A stretch of 64,000 bases of DNA from Palsa-504 sp963753195. GTDB taxonomy: Bacteria; Actinomycetota; Actinomycetes; Streptosporangiales; Streptosporangiaceae. Of this stretch, positions 22,140 to 31,134 are shown one piece after another. The DNA lies in assembly GCA_963753195.1 (NCBI GenBank), contig CAVWBH010000009.1:1178001-1242000 (forward strand), in the 5' to 3' direction. The position numbers were made by a program, and so were the translations under genes. Numbering within the stretch: the stretch's first letter is position 1; every line of letters starts with the position of its first letter. Below the pieces are notes generated by a model. The model saw only the letters and a list, made by a program, of their open reading frames with translations, did no database searches and was not told the origin of the DNA.

Positions 22140-24567
22140 CGATGACCTTCCGCCCGCGCGTGAGGACCTGTCGCACCAGGCGCTCCACGCGATTGTTGTA
22201 GTAGTAGAGGCCGAACAGCAGGGCGATCACCAACAAGGCCACTATCACCCAGTCTTCCCACGACGCCTTCGACTGCGTGAAGGAAATGAAGCCCAGGTGA
22301 AAACCGGTCGAGTTGGCCAGCCCCAGGAACCCCGCCAGCTCGAACAGGCCGAACAGCGCGATCCAGCCCAGCAGCACCTGGCGCCTGGCGTCGGCTTGCT
22401 GGCGCTTGTCCTCATCCTTCCGGCGCGATTCCTCATACGAACGGCGCCTCTCCTCACTGGCCTGGGACGCCTTCTGGTTGAACCAGTCCGTGAGCCTCTC
22501 GGCCGCTTCGAGCTCGGCCTCGAGGTCGGCCTGGAGTCCGCCCAGCCCCGCCATCCCCAGCAGCTGATCGAGAAAACGCCGGTGAGCCAGGGTGGCGGTG
22601 AGTTCTTCCGTGCTGATCTGCGCCAGGTGCAGGCGGACCCGCCGCTCGACCTGCCGGAGTTGCTCGGCTCCTTCGGGGTGATCGCGGTCCGCTTCCTGGG
22701 ACTGGATGATGCTTCGCAGGCGCCTGCTCCACAGCTGCAGCCGCGGCGGCCACGAATTCGCGAACTGAGCGCCCTCGACGTACACATCGCTGTGCCAGGA
22801 CGGAGCGGAGACGATACCGAAGACGGTCGTCTCACCGGTATGGGTGCACCAGTCACCGGCCAGGCCCATCTCGGGGATGCCGTGAATGGCCGGCCCGGCC
22901 TGCCCTGCGGTCACGGTCCGGGGTACCGGCGGGTAACGGACCCATTCCTCGAGCGTCGCCGCGGCCCGCTGGATCGATCTGGCCAGGATCCTGCCGCCCA
23001 CGGCGCGGTCCAGGGCACGGGCAATCTCGGGCGGGCGCGTGCCCAGCGGATCCTCAGTACGGATGACGACGATCTCGTGCAGGTTCCCGCGGATGAACCG
23101 CTGCGTGACGTCGAGATCTGCAGCTATGTGCCAGAAGTCGGCCCGGGCGGCGGCCGTGATGACGTCCCGGCTGTAGAAGTGCAGGTTGTCCCAGGCGGCC
23201 ACGGTCGGCCCGGGCGGCCCCGCGAGAGCGACGGTGGCTCCGACCGCAAAGGGCGTGCCCGCCCGCAGTGTCCGGTACAGCACGTGCGGGAGGGGCTCGA
23301 CGAGACCCTCCTTGGGCTCGATGCACAGGCAATGGTTGCCCATGGCGCTCAGGTTGAGCCATGCGGTGAGAAGCTGCCGCCCGCCGCCACCGGGGCCCGG
23401 TTCCCTGAGCTCGAGATCCGGCAGGTCCACCCGTACTCCGCCGTAAAGCCCGCTGCCCTGGGTAAAGAACTCGGTCGGCTCCAGGGCCCTCAGCTCGCCG
23501 ACGGTGACGCCGATGGCCCTGAACTGGCGGTCGAGGTCCGCCTTCAGCTGATCGAAATGGCCGGAATTCCCCTCGTCGAGCAGGTCCCCGACATCGTCGC
23601 CTGCTTCGACCGCAAACGGGTAGATGTAGCGGACCGAGGCCCGATTCGGCACGAAAACACGGCTGACGGCGCACGGGGCGCTCGGGACGCTCGGGACGCT
23701 CGGGGCGACGAGCTCGCGGATCTGGACGAGCAATCGCTCCCATGGCTGGTAGCGCGACAGGATGAGCCAGTCGTCGATCGCGGCCTGAGCGCTGCGGACG
23801 TCGCTTATAGCGGCGTCGATGCTGGCCAGCGCCTGCTCGGTGGCGGGGTTCGGCCGGTCAGCCGCCGCGGCCGGCCGGCCGGCGGTCACCCGCGGCGCTC
23901 CTTCCAGCCAGCGCTCGAATTCGATCAGGGCCCCGGCGGCACGGGCCAGGGCCGCGTAGAAGACCTTGTTCTGGCGCGCGGTGGCCTCGATCTCGCCGAG
24001 CTTGTCCGCCAGCAGATCGGCGTCCTCGCCCTGGAAGGGCGGCGGGCCGAGCGCCGCGAGGACCGACTCGATCTCGGCGGTGGCCGCGACGCCCTGCTCC
24101 GCAGCCCCCTTGAGCGCTTCGGCGCTCGACAAGTTGATCAGCTTGAACAGGGTCGCATCCCACGTGACCAGGCTCATGGCCCGGCCTGCCGCCCGCAGGG
24201 CGGCAACTTCCCAGTCCTGGGCCGGCTGGCCGGCTTGGTGATTTGCTGCGGCGTCACGGCAGAAGCCTGCCGCAGCCCGCTCGGCGACCTGGAGGGTCCG
24301 GTAGGCCAGGGAGTAGTCCAGCAGGTGCCAGGCTTCCGACCAGAGGCAGACGAGCAGCAGGACCCGCTCAGGACCCGGTGGCGGAGACCAGTGCCTCAGG
24401 CGGGCTCTTAAATGTTCAGCACCGTCCTCTTCGATTTTCTGCAGATCAATCACGCGGTGGAACCCGTCACCAGGCCTGGGATGCCGGTGCCCGCCGATGA
24501 CATCTTCGCCCAGATTCCTGGCCAGCAGCCGGAGCTCGTTCCGCACCAGGTCTGCGAGCTTCTTCAC
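22063..24567 (-). CDS. 834-aa protein of unknown family with C-terminal coiled coil and two TM helices
   Basis: I do not recognise this family. Residues about 55-300 are mostly helical (WSEAWHLLDYSLAYRTLQVAERAAAG and similar). Residues about 310-600 look like a mixed alpha/beta domain with notable blocks RVFVPNRASVRYIYPFAV, QGSGLYGGVRVDLPDLEL, WLNLSAMGNHCLCIEP and DNLHFYSRDVI. A charged coiled coil (SEERRRSYEESRRKDEDKRQ) near 705-725 precedes helices at about 731-751 and 773-790, a CorA-like arrangement, and a His-rich tail. GTG start at 24567 with a weak site. It follows the flavin oxidase in the same frame and overlaps the GNAT. A membrane-anchored sensor or conflict-system role is possible but unproven. 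Confidence 0.6.
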   Translation of the reverse strand: MKKLADLVRNELRLLARNLGEDVIGGHRHPRPGDGFHRVIDLQKIEEDGAEHLRARLRHWSPPPGPERVLLLVCLWSEAWHLLDYSLAYRTLQVAERAAAGFCRDAAANHQAGQPAQDWEVAALRAAGRAMSLVTWDATLFKLINLSSAEALKGAAEQGVAATAEIESVLAALGPPPFQGEDADLLADKLGEIEATARQNKVFYAALARAAGALIEFERWLEGAPRVTAGRPAAAADRPNPATEQALASIDAAISDVRSAQAAIDDWLILSRYQPWERLLVQIRELVAPSVPSVPSAPCAVSRVFVPNRASVRYIYPFAVEAGDDVGDLLDEGNSGHFDQLKADLDRQFRAIGVTVGELRALEPTEFFTQGSGLYGGVRVDLPDLELREPGPGGGGRQLLTAWLNLSAMGNHCLCIEPKEGLVEPLPHVLYRTLRAGTPFAVGATVALAGPPGPTVAAWDNLHFYSRDVITAAARADFWHIAADLDVTQRFIRGNLHEIVVIRTEDPLGTRPPEIARALDRAVGGRILARSIQRAAATLEEWVRYPPVPRTVTAGQAGPAIHGIPEMGLAGDWCTHTGETTVFGIVSAPSWHSDVYVEGAQFANSWPPRLQLWSRRLRSIIQSQEADRDHPEGAEQLRQVERRVRLHLAQISTEELTATLAHRRFLDQLLGMAGLGGLQADLEAELEAAERLTDWFNQKASQASEERRRSYEESRRKDEDKRQQADARRQVLLGWIALFGLFELAGFLGLANSTGFHLGFISFTQSKASWEDWVIVALLVIALLFGLYYYNNRVERLVRQVLTRGRKVIDEHSDTEPADQHRHEPHRGRLPGHS

Positions 24568-24569
24568 GG

Positions 24570-24627
24570 TGCGCCAGCCGGTGATCCCGCGCCAGCCCGT
24601 GATGCTGCGCCAGCCAGTGATCCCGCG
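24570..24627 (-). repeat. three 18-bp units coding (G/S)ITGWR between two in-frame ORFs
   Basis: The 60 bases between the TGA of the flavin oxidase (24630-24628) and the GTG of the 834-aa gene are three near-identical 18-bp units. They are open in the same frame as both genes and would read RGITGWR-SITGWR-GITGWR-TV. Thus one TGA is all that separates the two ORFs. Confidence 0.8.
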
Positions 24628-26058
24628 TCAGCCGAGGGTTGTCCGTGGCTCCTGATCATTGGCGGCCCCCCTTCGCGTGTCGGCCTGCAATATTTCCTCT
24701 GCGGCACGGTTACCCGAGCGGAGCGCCCCCTCCATGTAACCGTGCCATTCGCTCGACGTCTCGGTGCCCGCCCAGTGGATGCGCCCGCACGGAGCGCGGA
24801 ACGCGCTGCCGTAGCTGGTCCAGACGCCCGCCGGGAAATGGGCGGCGTAGCAGCCTCCGGTCCACTCCTCGGCCCCCCAGTCCTGGATCACCAGCGCGTC
24901 GGGCGCGGCGGCGTCCGGCCCGAACAGGCGCTCGAGCGACGCCAGGATCTCCCGCTCCTGCCCGGCGCGATCCAGCGCGCCCAGGCGGCGGGCCTCGTCC
25001 GCCACCGCCAGGCCGACGAGTATGCCACGCCCGGTCCCGTCGCGCGGCGAGTTGTCGTAGGTGAGGCTGACGGTGCCCGTCGCGGTCCAGGCCTGACCGC
25101 TCAGCCCGCGCGCTCGCCAGAACGGGCGCTGGTAGAGGGCGTGAAACTTGACCGAGGCGCCCATCGGGAGGCTGGCCAGCAGCCGGGCCCGCCGGTCCGG
25201 CAGAGCGGGGGTGAAGGCGATCCGGCTGGCCAGCGGCGGCGGCACGCACACTGCCACCCGGCGGCAGCGCAACGTGCCGCCGTCCGACTCGATCGTGACG
25301 CCGCCAGAGTCCTGGGTGATGGCCCGCACCGGGTCGGCCAGCCGGATCCGGTCCCCGATCCGGTCCGCCAGGCGCCGGGCCAGCTCGTGCGTCCCCTCGA
25401 GCAGCCGGAAGGCCTCGGCCGTGGCCAAGCGGCGGGCCGGCCCGATCGTGCGGAGATCGAAGAGCAGGCCGAGCACGGACGTCTCGCTCGGCTCGATCGC
25501 TGCGTTCCCCGTGATGTACATCCGCGCGAAGTCCCGGCCGGCCGCGGTGCGCAGGTGCCGGCGTATCCAGTCCCCCGCCGTGAGATGGTCCCACCGCCTG
25601 GCTCGCCAGGCCCGCCACGGGGCTTCGGGGGGGACGCTCCGGGACATCAGGGCCACGAGCACGCCGCTGGCGAGCAGTTCGGCCAGGACCATGGGCGGGA
25701 CCGGAGGAAGCGCCGCACCACCCTGCTCCAGGCGGCCGCCGAGGCCCCAGAGCGCGCGGCCCGGTACGGCGGTCGGCACGACGTGCAGGCCCAGCTCCCT
25801 GATGTGCCGGAGCATCTCGGTCTGGCCGGGCCCGACCCATTGCGCGCCCAGGTCGAGCACCAGCGGCCGCGGCCCGGCCGCACCATCTGCACCGCCCCCG
25901 GCACCCGGAGCGGACAGCACCCGCCCGCCCACGCGTGCCCGCGCTTCGAATACGGTCACGGTCGCGCCGGAAGCGATGAGGCTGGCCGCGGTGCGCAGCC
26001 CGGCCAGCCCGGCACCGACCACCGCGAAGTCCGCCTCGCTGTCCCGTTCCCCGCTCAT
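24628..26058 (-). CDS. flavin monoamine oxidase family protein (FAD-dependent)
   Basis: 476 residues. N-terminal dinucleotide-binding motif FAVVGAGLAGLRTAASL at about 11-27 followed by VFEARARVGGRV, then LGAQWVGPGQTEM. The C-terminal FAD-contact motif HWAGTETSSEWHGYMEGALRSG is near 428-449, and GCYAAHFPAGVWTSYG precedes it, as in monoamine oxidases. Oxidises an amine (substrate unknown), releasing aldehyde, ammonia and H2O2; probably cytosolic. First gene of the minus-strand trio. Its start lies 43 bases from the divergent PIG-L gene. Confidence 0.88.
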   Translation of the reverse strand: MSGERDSEADFAVVGAGLAGLRTAASLIASGATVTVFEARARVGGRVLSAPGAGGGADGAAGPRPLVLDLGAQWVGPGQTEMLRHIRELGLHVVPTAVPGRALWGLGGRLEQGGAALPPVPPMVLAELLASGVLVALMSRSVPPEAPWRAWRARRWDHLTAGDWIRRHLRTAAGRDFARMYITGNAAIEPSETSVLGLLFDLRTIGPARRLATAEAFRLLEGTHELARRLADRIGDRIRLADPVRAITQDSGGVTIESDGGTLRCRRVAVCVPPPLASRIAFTPALPDRRARLLASLPMGASVKFHALYQRPFWRARGLSGQAWTATGTVSLTYDNSPRDGTGRGILVGLAVADEARRLGALDRAGQEREILASLERLFGPDAAAPDALVIQDWGAEEWTGGCYAAHFPAGVWTSYGSAFRAPCGRIHWAGTETSSEWHGYMEGALRSGNRAAEEILQADTRRGAANDQEPRTTLG

Positions 26059-26101
26059 CGGCCTGATCCATTCGGTACGCCACCGGGCGGTCCCGGAGCC
26101 G

Positions 26102-26863
26102 ATGCCTGTCGGTTACCAGCCGGTCGCCGCTAGAATAGCGGACGTGCTGGATGACGGCGAGATCACCCGGGTCCTCGCCATCACGGCACATCCCGATGAC
26201 GTTGATTTCGCCGCCGCGGGCACCGTAGCGCGGTGGACAGGCGCCGGGATAGGCGTGACTTATTGCGTGGTGACCAGCGGTGACGCCGGGGGCTTTGACG
26301 AGACCTTTCCCCGTGCGGAAATGTCAGCCCTGCGCCAGGCCGAGCAACTGGCCGCGGCGAAGTGCGTGGGCGTGCATGACGTCAGGTTCCTCGGCTATCC
26401 GGACGGGCGAGTGGAAGCCACCCTGGCCCTGCGCCTGGACCTGGCCCGGGTGATCAGGCAGTTCCGCCCGGACCGCGTCCTGTGCCCCAGTCCGGAGCGG
26501 AACTACGCCCGGGCCGGGGTCAGCCACCCTGATCACCGCGCGGTCGGATCCGCGGCCCTGGACGCGGTCTACCCCGACGCACGCAACCCGTTCGCGTTTC
26601 CCGAACTGCGCGACCGCGAGGCCCTGGACCCGTGGACGGTCCGCGAGGTCTGGATCGCGGGCGGCCCGGAGCCCGATCACTACGTGGACGTCACCGACAC
26701 GTTCCCGCAGAAGATCGCCGCGCTGCACGCGCATGCGAGCCAGGTCGGGCACCGCGGCGACCTGGCGGAGCGGATCCGGGCCCAGCTGGCCCTGGCCGCC
26801 CGCCGGGGCGGCCTGCCCGAGGGCCGGCTAGCCGAATCGTTCCGGGTGCTGGACACCGCCTGA
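26102..26863 (+). CDS. PIG-L family deacetylase (LmbE-like)
   Basis: About 253 residues from ATG 26102 (GGAG close by); a GTG at 26143 is an alternative start. Zinc-site motif ITAHPDDVDFAAAGT (AHPDD with His/Asp/Asp) near 27-41, then SHPDHRAVG, which supplies the third ligand His. Zinc-dependent N-acetylglucosamine-type deacetylase fold; relatives act in mycothiol synthesis (MshB), mycothiol-conjugate hydrolysis (Mca) or natural-product pathways. No mycothiol genes are nearby, so the substrate is open. Confidence 0.88.
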   Translation: MPVGYQPVAARIADVLDDGEITRVLAITAHPDDVDFAAAGTVARWTGAGIGVTYCVVTSGDAGGFDETFPRAEMSALRQAEQLAAAKCVGVHDVRFLGYPDGRVEATLALRLDLARVIRQFRPDRVLCPSPERNYARAGVSHPDHRAVGSAALDAVYPDARNPFAFPELRDREALDPWTVREVWIAGGPEPDHYVDVTDTFPQKIAALHAHASQVGHRGDLAERIRAQLALAARRGGLPEGRLAESFRVLDTA

Positions 26864-27280
26864 CCCGCGCGCGCCGGCACCGGTGCCGTCCTGTACCAGT
26901 TCGGGTCGCGAACCAATGGTTGCTGCTCTGTTCCCATAAGAGCCGGCACAGCGCCACTCTCATTGGCCCGTCCCGGCCCGGGACGGGGCGCGCGGGTGGC
27001 GGGTGCGGGTGGCGGGTGCGGTGGCGGGTGCGGGTGGCGGGAGATTATTTGCGGATGCCCGGGCTGAGGAGCGGCGGGCGGGCAAGCGTGTAGTCTCACT
27101 GCTCCAACACTGATGGCGGGTGCGGTTCGGGCGGGGCACGAGGCACCGGCCGTTCGGCAAGACGAGACGGGACCGGCAGCGGCGGGACGGCTTGGGCGCG
27201 GTGGGGCTGGTGCTGTGCGCCTTTGGGGTCCTAGGTTTGGCATCAGGCGTATCTGCCCAGGTAATCGGCAAGGAGGCCGG
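26864..27280. other. intergenic region upstream of the molybdenum hydroxylase operon
   Basis: No gene seen. It holds a G-rich tandem tract (26990-27041) and, further right, the presumed promoter of coxSLM. A GTAGTCTCAC-like AT-richer patch near 27090 is a possible -10 area, but I cannot assign boxes. Confidence 0.4.
26990..27041 (+). repeat. G-rich tandem GGCGGGTGCGGGT tract
   Basis: About four imperfect copies of a 13-bp GGCGGGTGCGGGT unit in a row, giving eight or more GGG runs spaced by two to four bases on the plus strand. Such a tract can form a G-quadruplex. It lies 240 bases before coxS. Confidence 0.7.
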
Positions 27281-27745
27281 ATGACCAAGGTCAGCATGAC
27301 CATTGACGACGTGCGGTACGACGATGACATCGAGCCCCGTATGCTGCTCGTTCATTATCTGCGCGAAGTGGCGGGGCGGACCGGTACGCCCGTCGGCTGC
27401 GACACCTCCAACTGCGGCGCTTGTACAGTGCTGCTGAACGGGCTGTCGGCGAAGAGCTGCTCGGTGCTCGCGGTACAGGCTGACGGCGCGGAGATCACCA
27501 CCATCCAGGGGCTCGCGAATGGACAGTGGCATCCGCTGCAGCAGGCGTTTCACGAAGAACACGCGTTGCAGTGTGGGTACTGCACCCCCGGGATGATCCT
27601 GGCCGCGGCCGACCTGCTGCGCGACAACCCGCACCCGACGGAGCAGGAGGTCCGGGAGGGCCTGGAGGGCAACCTGTGCCGCTGCACCGGTTACCAGAAC
27701 ATCGTCCGCGCGGTCATGCGCGCGGCGTCGGAGGTGCCGGCATGA
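27281..27745 (+). CDS. coxS: molybdenum hydroxylase small subunit, two [2Fe-2S] clusters (CoxS-like)
   Basis: 154 residues. ATG 27281 has a strong AAGGAGG; upstream in-frame sequence is not conserved. Plant-type ferredoxin cluster: GCDTSNCGACTVLLNG with a final Cys in AKSC. Second cluster: QCGYCTPGMI and GNLCRCTGYQNI. Transfers electrons from the molybdenum centre to FAD. Its TGA overlaps the ATG of coxL (ATGA). Order S-L-M is that of form II operons. Confidence 0.93.
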   Translation: MTKVSMTIDDVRYDDDIEPRMLLVHYLREVAGRTGTPVGCDTSNCGACTVLLNGLSAKSCSVLAVQADGAEITTIQGLANGQWHPLQQAFHEEHALQCGYCTPGMILAAADLLRDNPHPTEQEVREGLEGNLCRCTGYQNIVRAVMRAASEVPA

Positions 27746-30096
27746 CCAGCACCATGACCACCGAGATCGGCAAGGCGCGGGCGCGCAAGGAGGACGCGCG
27801 GCTGGTGACCGGGCAGACCACCTGGACCGACAACATCCAGCTGCCGGGGCTGATGCACATCGCGTTCGTGCGCAGCCCGATGGCGCACGCCCGGATCACC
27901 CGGGTGGACCTCAGCGCCGCCCGGCAGGCGCCCGGCGTTATCGCGGCGTACTCCGGCGCCGACTTCGCCGCCGAACAGGGCAGCCTGCCCTGCGCCTGGC
28001 CGGTGACCCCGGACATCGTCATCCCGGCGCACCCCCCGATGGCCGTCGACGAGGTCCGCTACGTGGGCGAGATCGTGGCCTGCGTGGTGGCGCGTGACCG
28101 GTACACGGCGGCGGACGCGTTCCAGCTCATCGACGTCGACTACGAACCGCTGCCGCCGGTGCTGGACATGCAGGCGGCCCTGGCCGAGGGCTCGCCGAAG
28201 GTGCACGAGGCGGGCAACAAGTCGTATGAGTGGGTCTTCGCCAACGGCGACCTGGACGCGGCGTTCCGCGACGCGCCGGTGGTGATGGAGCGGACCTACC
28301 GGCAGCAGCGGCTGATCCCGAGCCCGATGGAGCCCCGCGCGGTGGTCTGCGAGCCGGTGGGCGAAGAGTTCACCTTGTGGACATCCACGCAGGTCCCGCA
28401 CGTGCTGCGGTTCCTGCTGGCCGCCGTGCTCGGCATCCCGGAGCAGAACCTGCGGGTGGTGGCGCCGGACGTGGGCGGCGGCTTCGGGTCCAAGCTGCAG
28501 GTCACGGCGGAGGAGTTCCTGGCCGTGCTGATCGCGCGCAAGGTCGGCAGGCCGGTGAAGTGGTGCGAGTCGCGCAGCGAGGGAAACCTGGCCGGGCACC
28601 ACGGCCGTGACCAGCTGCAGCGGATCAAGGTGGCGGCCGATGCCGACGGCCGGATCCGCGGCCTGTCGGTAGACCTGCTGGCCGACATGGGTGCCTACCT
28701 GATGCTGGTCACGCCCGGCATCCCCCTGCTCGGCGCGTTCATGTACAACGCCATCTACAAGATGGACGCCTACTCGTTCAAGTGCACCGGAGTGTTCACC
28801 ACCAAGGTCCCCACCGACGCCTACCGGGGCGCGGGGCGGCCGGAGGCCACCTACGCGATCGAGCACGCGATGGACGACCTGGCCGCCGAGCTCGGCATGG
28901 ACCCGCTGGAGCTGCGGAAGCGGAACTGGATCCAGCATTCGGAATTCCCCTACACCACGATCGCCGGGCTCACCTACGACAGCGGCAACTACGAAGCGGC
29001 CACGGCCAAGGCGGTCGAGCTGTTCGGCTACGACGACCTGCGCAAGGAGCAGGCCGAGCGGCGCGCCTCCGGTGGTCCCGTTCAGCTGGGCATCGGCATC
29101 TCGACCTTCACCGAGATGTGCGGCCTGGCGCCCTCCCGGGTCCTCGGCGCGCTGTCCTACGGCGCGGGCGGGTGGGAGCACGCCGCGATCCGGATGCTGC
29201 CTACCGGCAAGGTCGAGGTGGTCACCGGGACCAGCGCGCACGGCCAGGGCCACGAGACCGCGTGGAGCCAGATCGTGGCCGACCAGCTGGGCGTTCCGTT
29301 CGACGACATCCGGGTGCTGCACGGCGACACGCGGGTGGCGCCGAAGGGCATGGACACCTACGGGTCGCGCTCGCTGGTGGTCGGCGGAATAGCCGTGGTC
29401 GGCGCGTGCGAGAAGGTGATCGAGAAGGCCAAGGTCATCGCGGCCGGGCTGCTCGAGGTCTCGGCCGACGACCTGGAGTGGACGCCGGGACGGTGGTCGG
29501 TCCGCGGCGACCCGGAACAGGGGCGGACGATCGCCGAGATCGCGCTGGCCACGTTCGCGGCCCACAACCTGCCGGACGGCGTGGAGCCGTCGCTGGACTC
29601 CGAGGCCACCTACGATCCGGACAACTTCTCCTACCCGCACGGCACGCACCTGTGCGCGGTCGAGGTGGACACCGAGACCGGGCAGGTGAAGATCCGCTCC
29701 TACGTGGCAGTGGACGACGTGGGCGTGGTCGTGAACCCGGTCATCGTCGAGGGCCAGGTACACGGCGGCATCGCCCAGGGCATCGCGCAGGCGCTGTACG
29801 AGGAGGCCGCCTACGACGCGGACGGCAACCTGCTGACGACCACGATGGCTGACTACCTGCTGCCGTCCGCCCTGGACCTGCCCACGTTCGTGACCGACCG
29901 GACGCAGACCCCGGCCACGAGCAACCCGCTCGGGGTCAAGGGCGTCGGCGAGGCGGGCACCATCGCCTCGACGCCTGCGGTGGTCGACGCGGTGATCGAC
30001 GCGCTGCGGCCGCTCGGCGTCACGGACGTGGAGATGCCGTGCACGCCGCAGCGGGTCTGGCGGGCCATCAACGAGGCCCGGGGAGGCGCGCGATGA
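27742..30096 (+). CDS. coxL: molybdenum hydroxylase large subunit, form II CO dehydrogenase-like (CoxL-like)
   Basis: 784 residues, full length. MPT-cofactor motifs: VGGGFGSK, TDAYRGAGRPEATY, GQGHETAWSQIVADQLG and KGVGEAGTIAS with the catalytic Glu. The active-site loop is AYRGAGR, the signature of form II / xanthine-oxidase-like enzymes, not the AYXCSFR of form I CO dehydrogenase. So oxidation of CO is not assured; another aldehyde or heterocycle is possible. Overlaps coxS at its start and coxM at its end (ATGA), so the three are translationally coupled. Confidence 0.93.
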   Translation: MTSTMTTEIGKARARKEDARLVTGQTTWTDNIQLPGLMHIAFVRSPMAHARITRVDLSAARQAPGVIAAYSGADFAAEQGSLPCAWPVTPDIVIPAHPPMAVDEVRYVGEIVACVVARDRYTAADAFQLIDVDYEPLPPVLDMQAALAEGSPKVHEAGNKSYEWVFANGDLDAAFRDAPVVMERTYRQQRLIPSPMEPRAVVCEPVGEEFTLWTSTQVPHVLRFLLAAVLGIPEQNLRVVAPDVGGGFGSKLQVTAEEFLAVLIARKVGRPVKWCESRSEGNLAGHHGRDQLQRIKVAADADGRIRGLSVDLLADMGAYLMLVTPGIPLLGAFMYNAIYKMDAYSFKCTGVFTTKVPTDAYRGAGRPEATYAIEHAMDDLAAELGMDPLELRKRNWIQHSEFPYTTIAGLTYDSGNYEAATAKAVELFGYDDLRKEQAERRASGGPVQLGIGISTFTEMCGLAPSRVLGALSYGAGGWEHAAIRMLPTGKVEVVTGTSAHGQGHETAWSQIVADQLGVPFDDIRVLHGDTRVAPKGMDTYGSRSLVVGGIAVVGACEKVIEKAKVIAAGLLEVSADDLEWTPGRWSVRGDPEQGRTIAEIALATFAAHNLPDGVEPSLDSEATYDPDNFSYPHGTHLCAVEVDTETGQVKIRSYVAVDDVGVVVNPVIVEGQVHGGIAQGIAQALYEEAAYDADGNLLTTTMADYLLPSALDLPTFVTDRTQTPATSNPLGVKGVGEAGTIASTPAVVDAVIDALRPLGVTDVEMPCTPQRVWRAINEARGGAR

Positions 30097-30953
30097 TCCC
30101 GGCGCAGTTCGACTACACACGGCCCTCGTCACTGGCCGGGGCGACGGCGGCGCTGGCCGACGGCGGCGAGGACGCCAAGGTGATCGCGGGCGGGCAGAGC
30201 CTGCTGCCGCTGCTGCGGCTGCGGCTGGTCTACCCTTCCCTGCTGGTCGACATCGGCGGCCTGGATGAGCTGATCGGCGTCCGGGACGCCGGCGACACGC
30301 TGGAGATCGGGGCACTGACCACCATCTACGCGCTGACCAGGGATCCCCTCGTCCGCGAGCACTGCGGGCTGATCGCCGCGGCGGCCGCGACCGTGGCCGA
30401 TCCGGCGGTCCGGCACCGGGCCACGATCGGCGGCTCGCTCGCGCACGCCGACCCGGCCGCCGACCTGCCCGCGGTGATCACCGCGCTGGACGGCACGCTG
30501 GTCGTCACCGGCCCCGGCGGGCAGCGCGAGATCTCCCCGGCCGAGTTCTTCGTCGACTACCTCACCACCGCGCTGCGGCCGGGCGAGGTGGTGACCGCTG
30601 TCCGGGTGCGAAAGCTCGGGCCCGGCTGGGGCTTCCGTTACGAGAAGTTCCAGCTGACCGCGCAGTCCTGGGCCATCGTCGGCGTGGCCGCCCTGGCCCG
30701 GCGGGAGAACGGCCACGTGGCCGAGGCCAGGGTCGGGCTGACCAACATGGCCGCGGTCCCGGTGCGGGCCCGCGCCGCCGAGACGGCGGCGGCGGGCGCG
30801 GTCGCGTCGGCGGCGGGACTGGCCGCCGCCGCGGCGCACGCGGACGAGGAATCATCCCCCACGGACGACCTCCGCGCCGGCGCCGACTACCGGCGCCACC
30901 TGGCCCGGGTGCTCACCGGCCGGGCGCTGGCCGCGGCGGCCGGGGTCAGCTGA
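30093..30953 (+). CDS. coxM: molybdenum hydroxylase medium subunit, FAD-binding (CoxM-like)
   Basis: 286 residues from ATG 30093 with GGGGAGG. FAD-binding PCMH motifs: VIAGGQSLLPLLRLRL (about 30-45) and HRATIGGSLAHADPAADLPA (about 107-126); the C-terminal CO_deh_flav_C domain ends in RAGADYRRHLARVLTGRAL. Passes electrons from the Fe-S subunit to the acceptor. Completes the S-L-M trio. Confidence 0.93.
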   Translation: MIPAQFDYTRPSSLAGATAALADGGEDAKVIAGGQSLLPLLRLRLVYPSLLVDIGGLDELIGVRDAGDTLEIGALTTIYALTRDPLVREHCGLIAAAAATVADPAVRHRATIGGSLAHADPAADLPAVITALDGTLVVTGPGGQREISPAEFFVDYLTTALRPGEVVTAVRVRKLGPGWGFRYEKFQLTAQSWAIVGVAALARRENGHVAEARVGLTNMAAVPVRARAAETAAAGAVASAAGLAAAAAHADEESSPTDDLRAGADYRRHLARVLTGRALAAAAGVS

Positions 30954-31134
30954 CTCCCGCGGGATGCCGCCGGGGTCGGCTGAGCTCCCGGGAGACCGCT
31001 GTACTGCACGTTTGCTGCGTGGCCGGCCCGGGCAGGTGAGAGGCCGGGTCGGCTACGCAACAGGGCACTTTGCCGGGGAGGGCCGATACCGGGCATAATT
31101 CTGTGATCCGACTGAGAAAGAAGTGACGTTACCT

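Noticed and set aside
22132..24411. Long plus-strand ORF of 759 codons opposite the 834-aa gene
   Set aside because: Arg/Gly/Asp-rich mirror of the minus-strand gene with no family motif; typical antisense shadow in a high-GC genome. The minus-strand frame has membrane helices and a coiled coil.
24628..24630. TGA between flavin oxidase and the 834-aa ORF as a selenocysteine codon
   Set aside because: No catalytic context around it, no visible hairpin of bacterial SECIS type directly after it, and no selenium genes in the window; the repeats explain the open frame.
26990..27041. Tandem repeats as a CRISPR array
   Set aside because: Units are contiguous 13-mers without spacers; nothing else in the window shows regularly spaced repeats with unique spacers.
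27691..30315. 874-codon minus-strand ORF over coxL
   Set aside because: Reverse of CoxL codons, rich in His/Arg/Gly/Val repeats; no domain.
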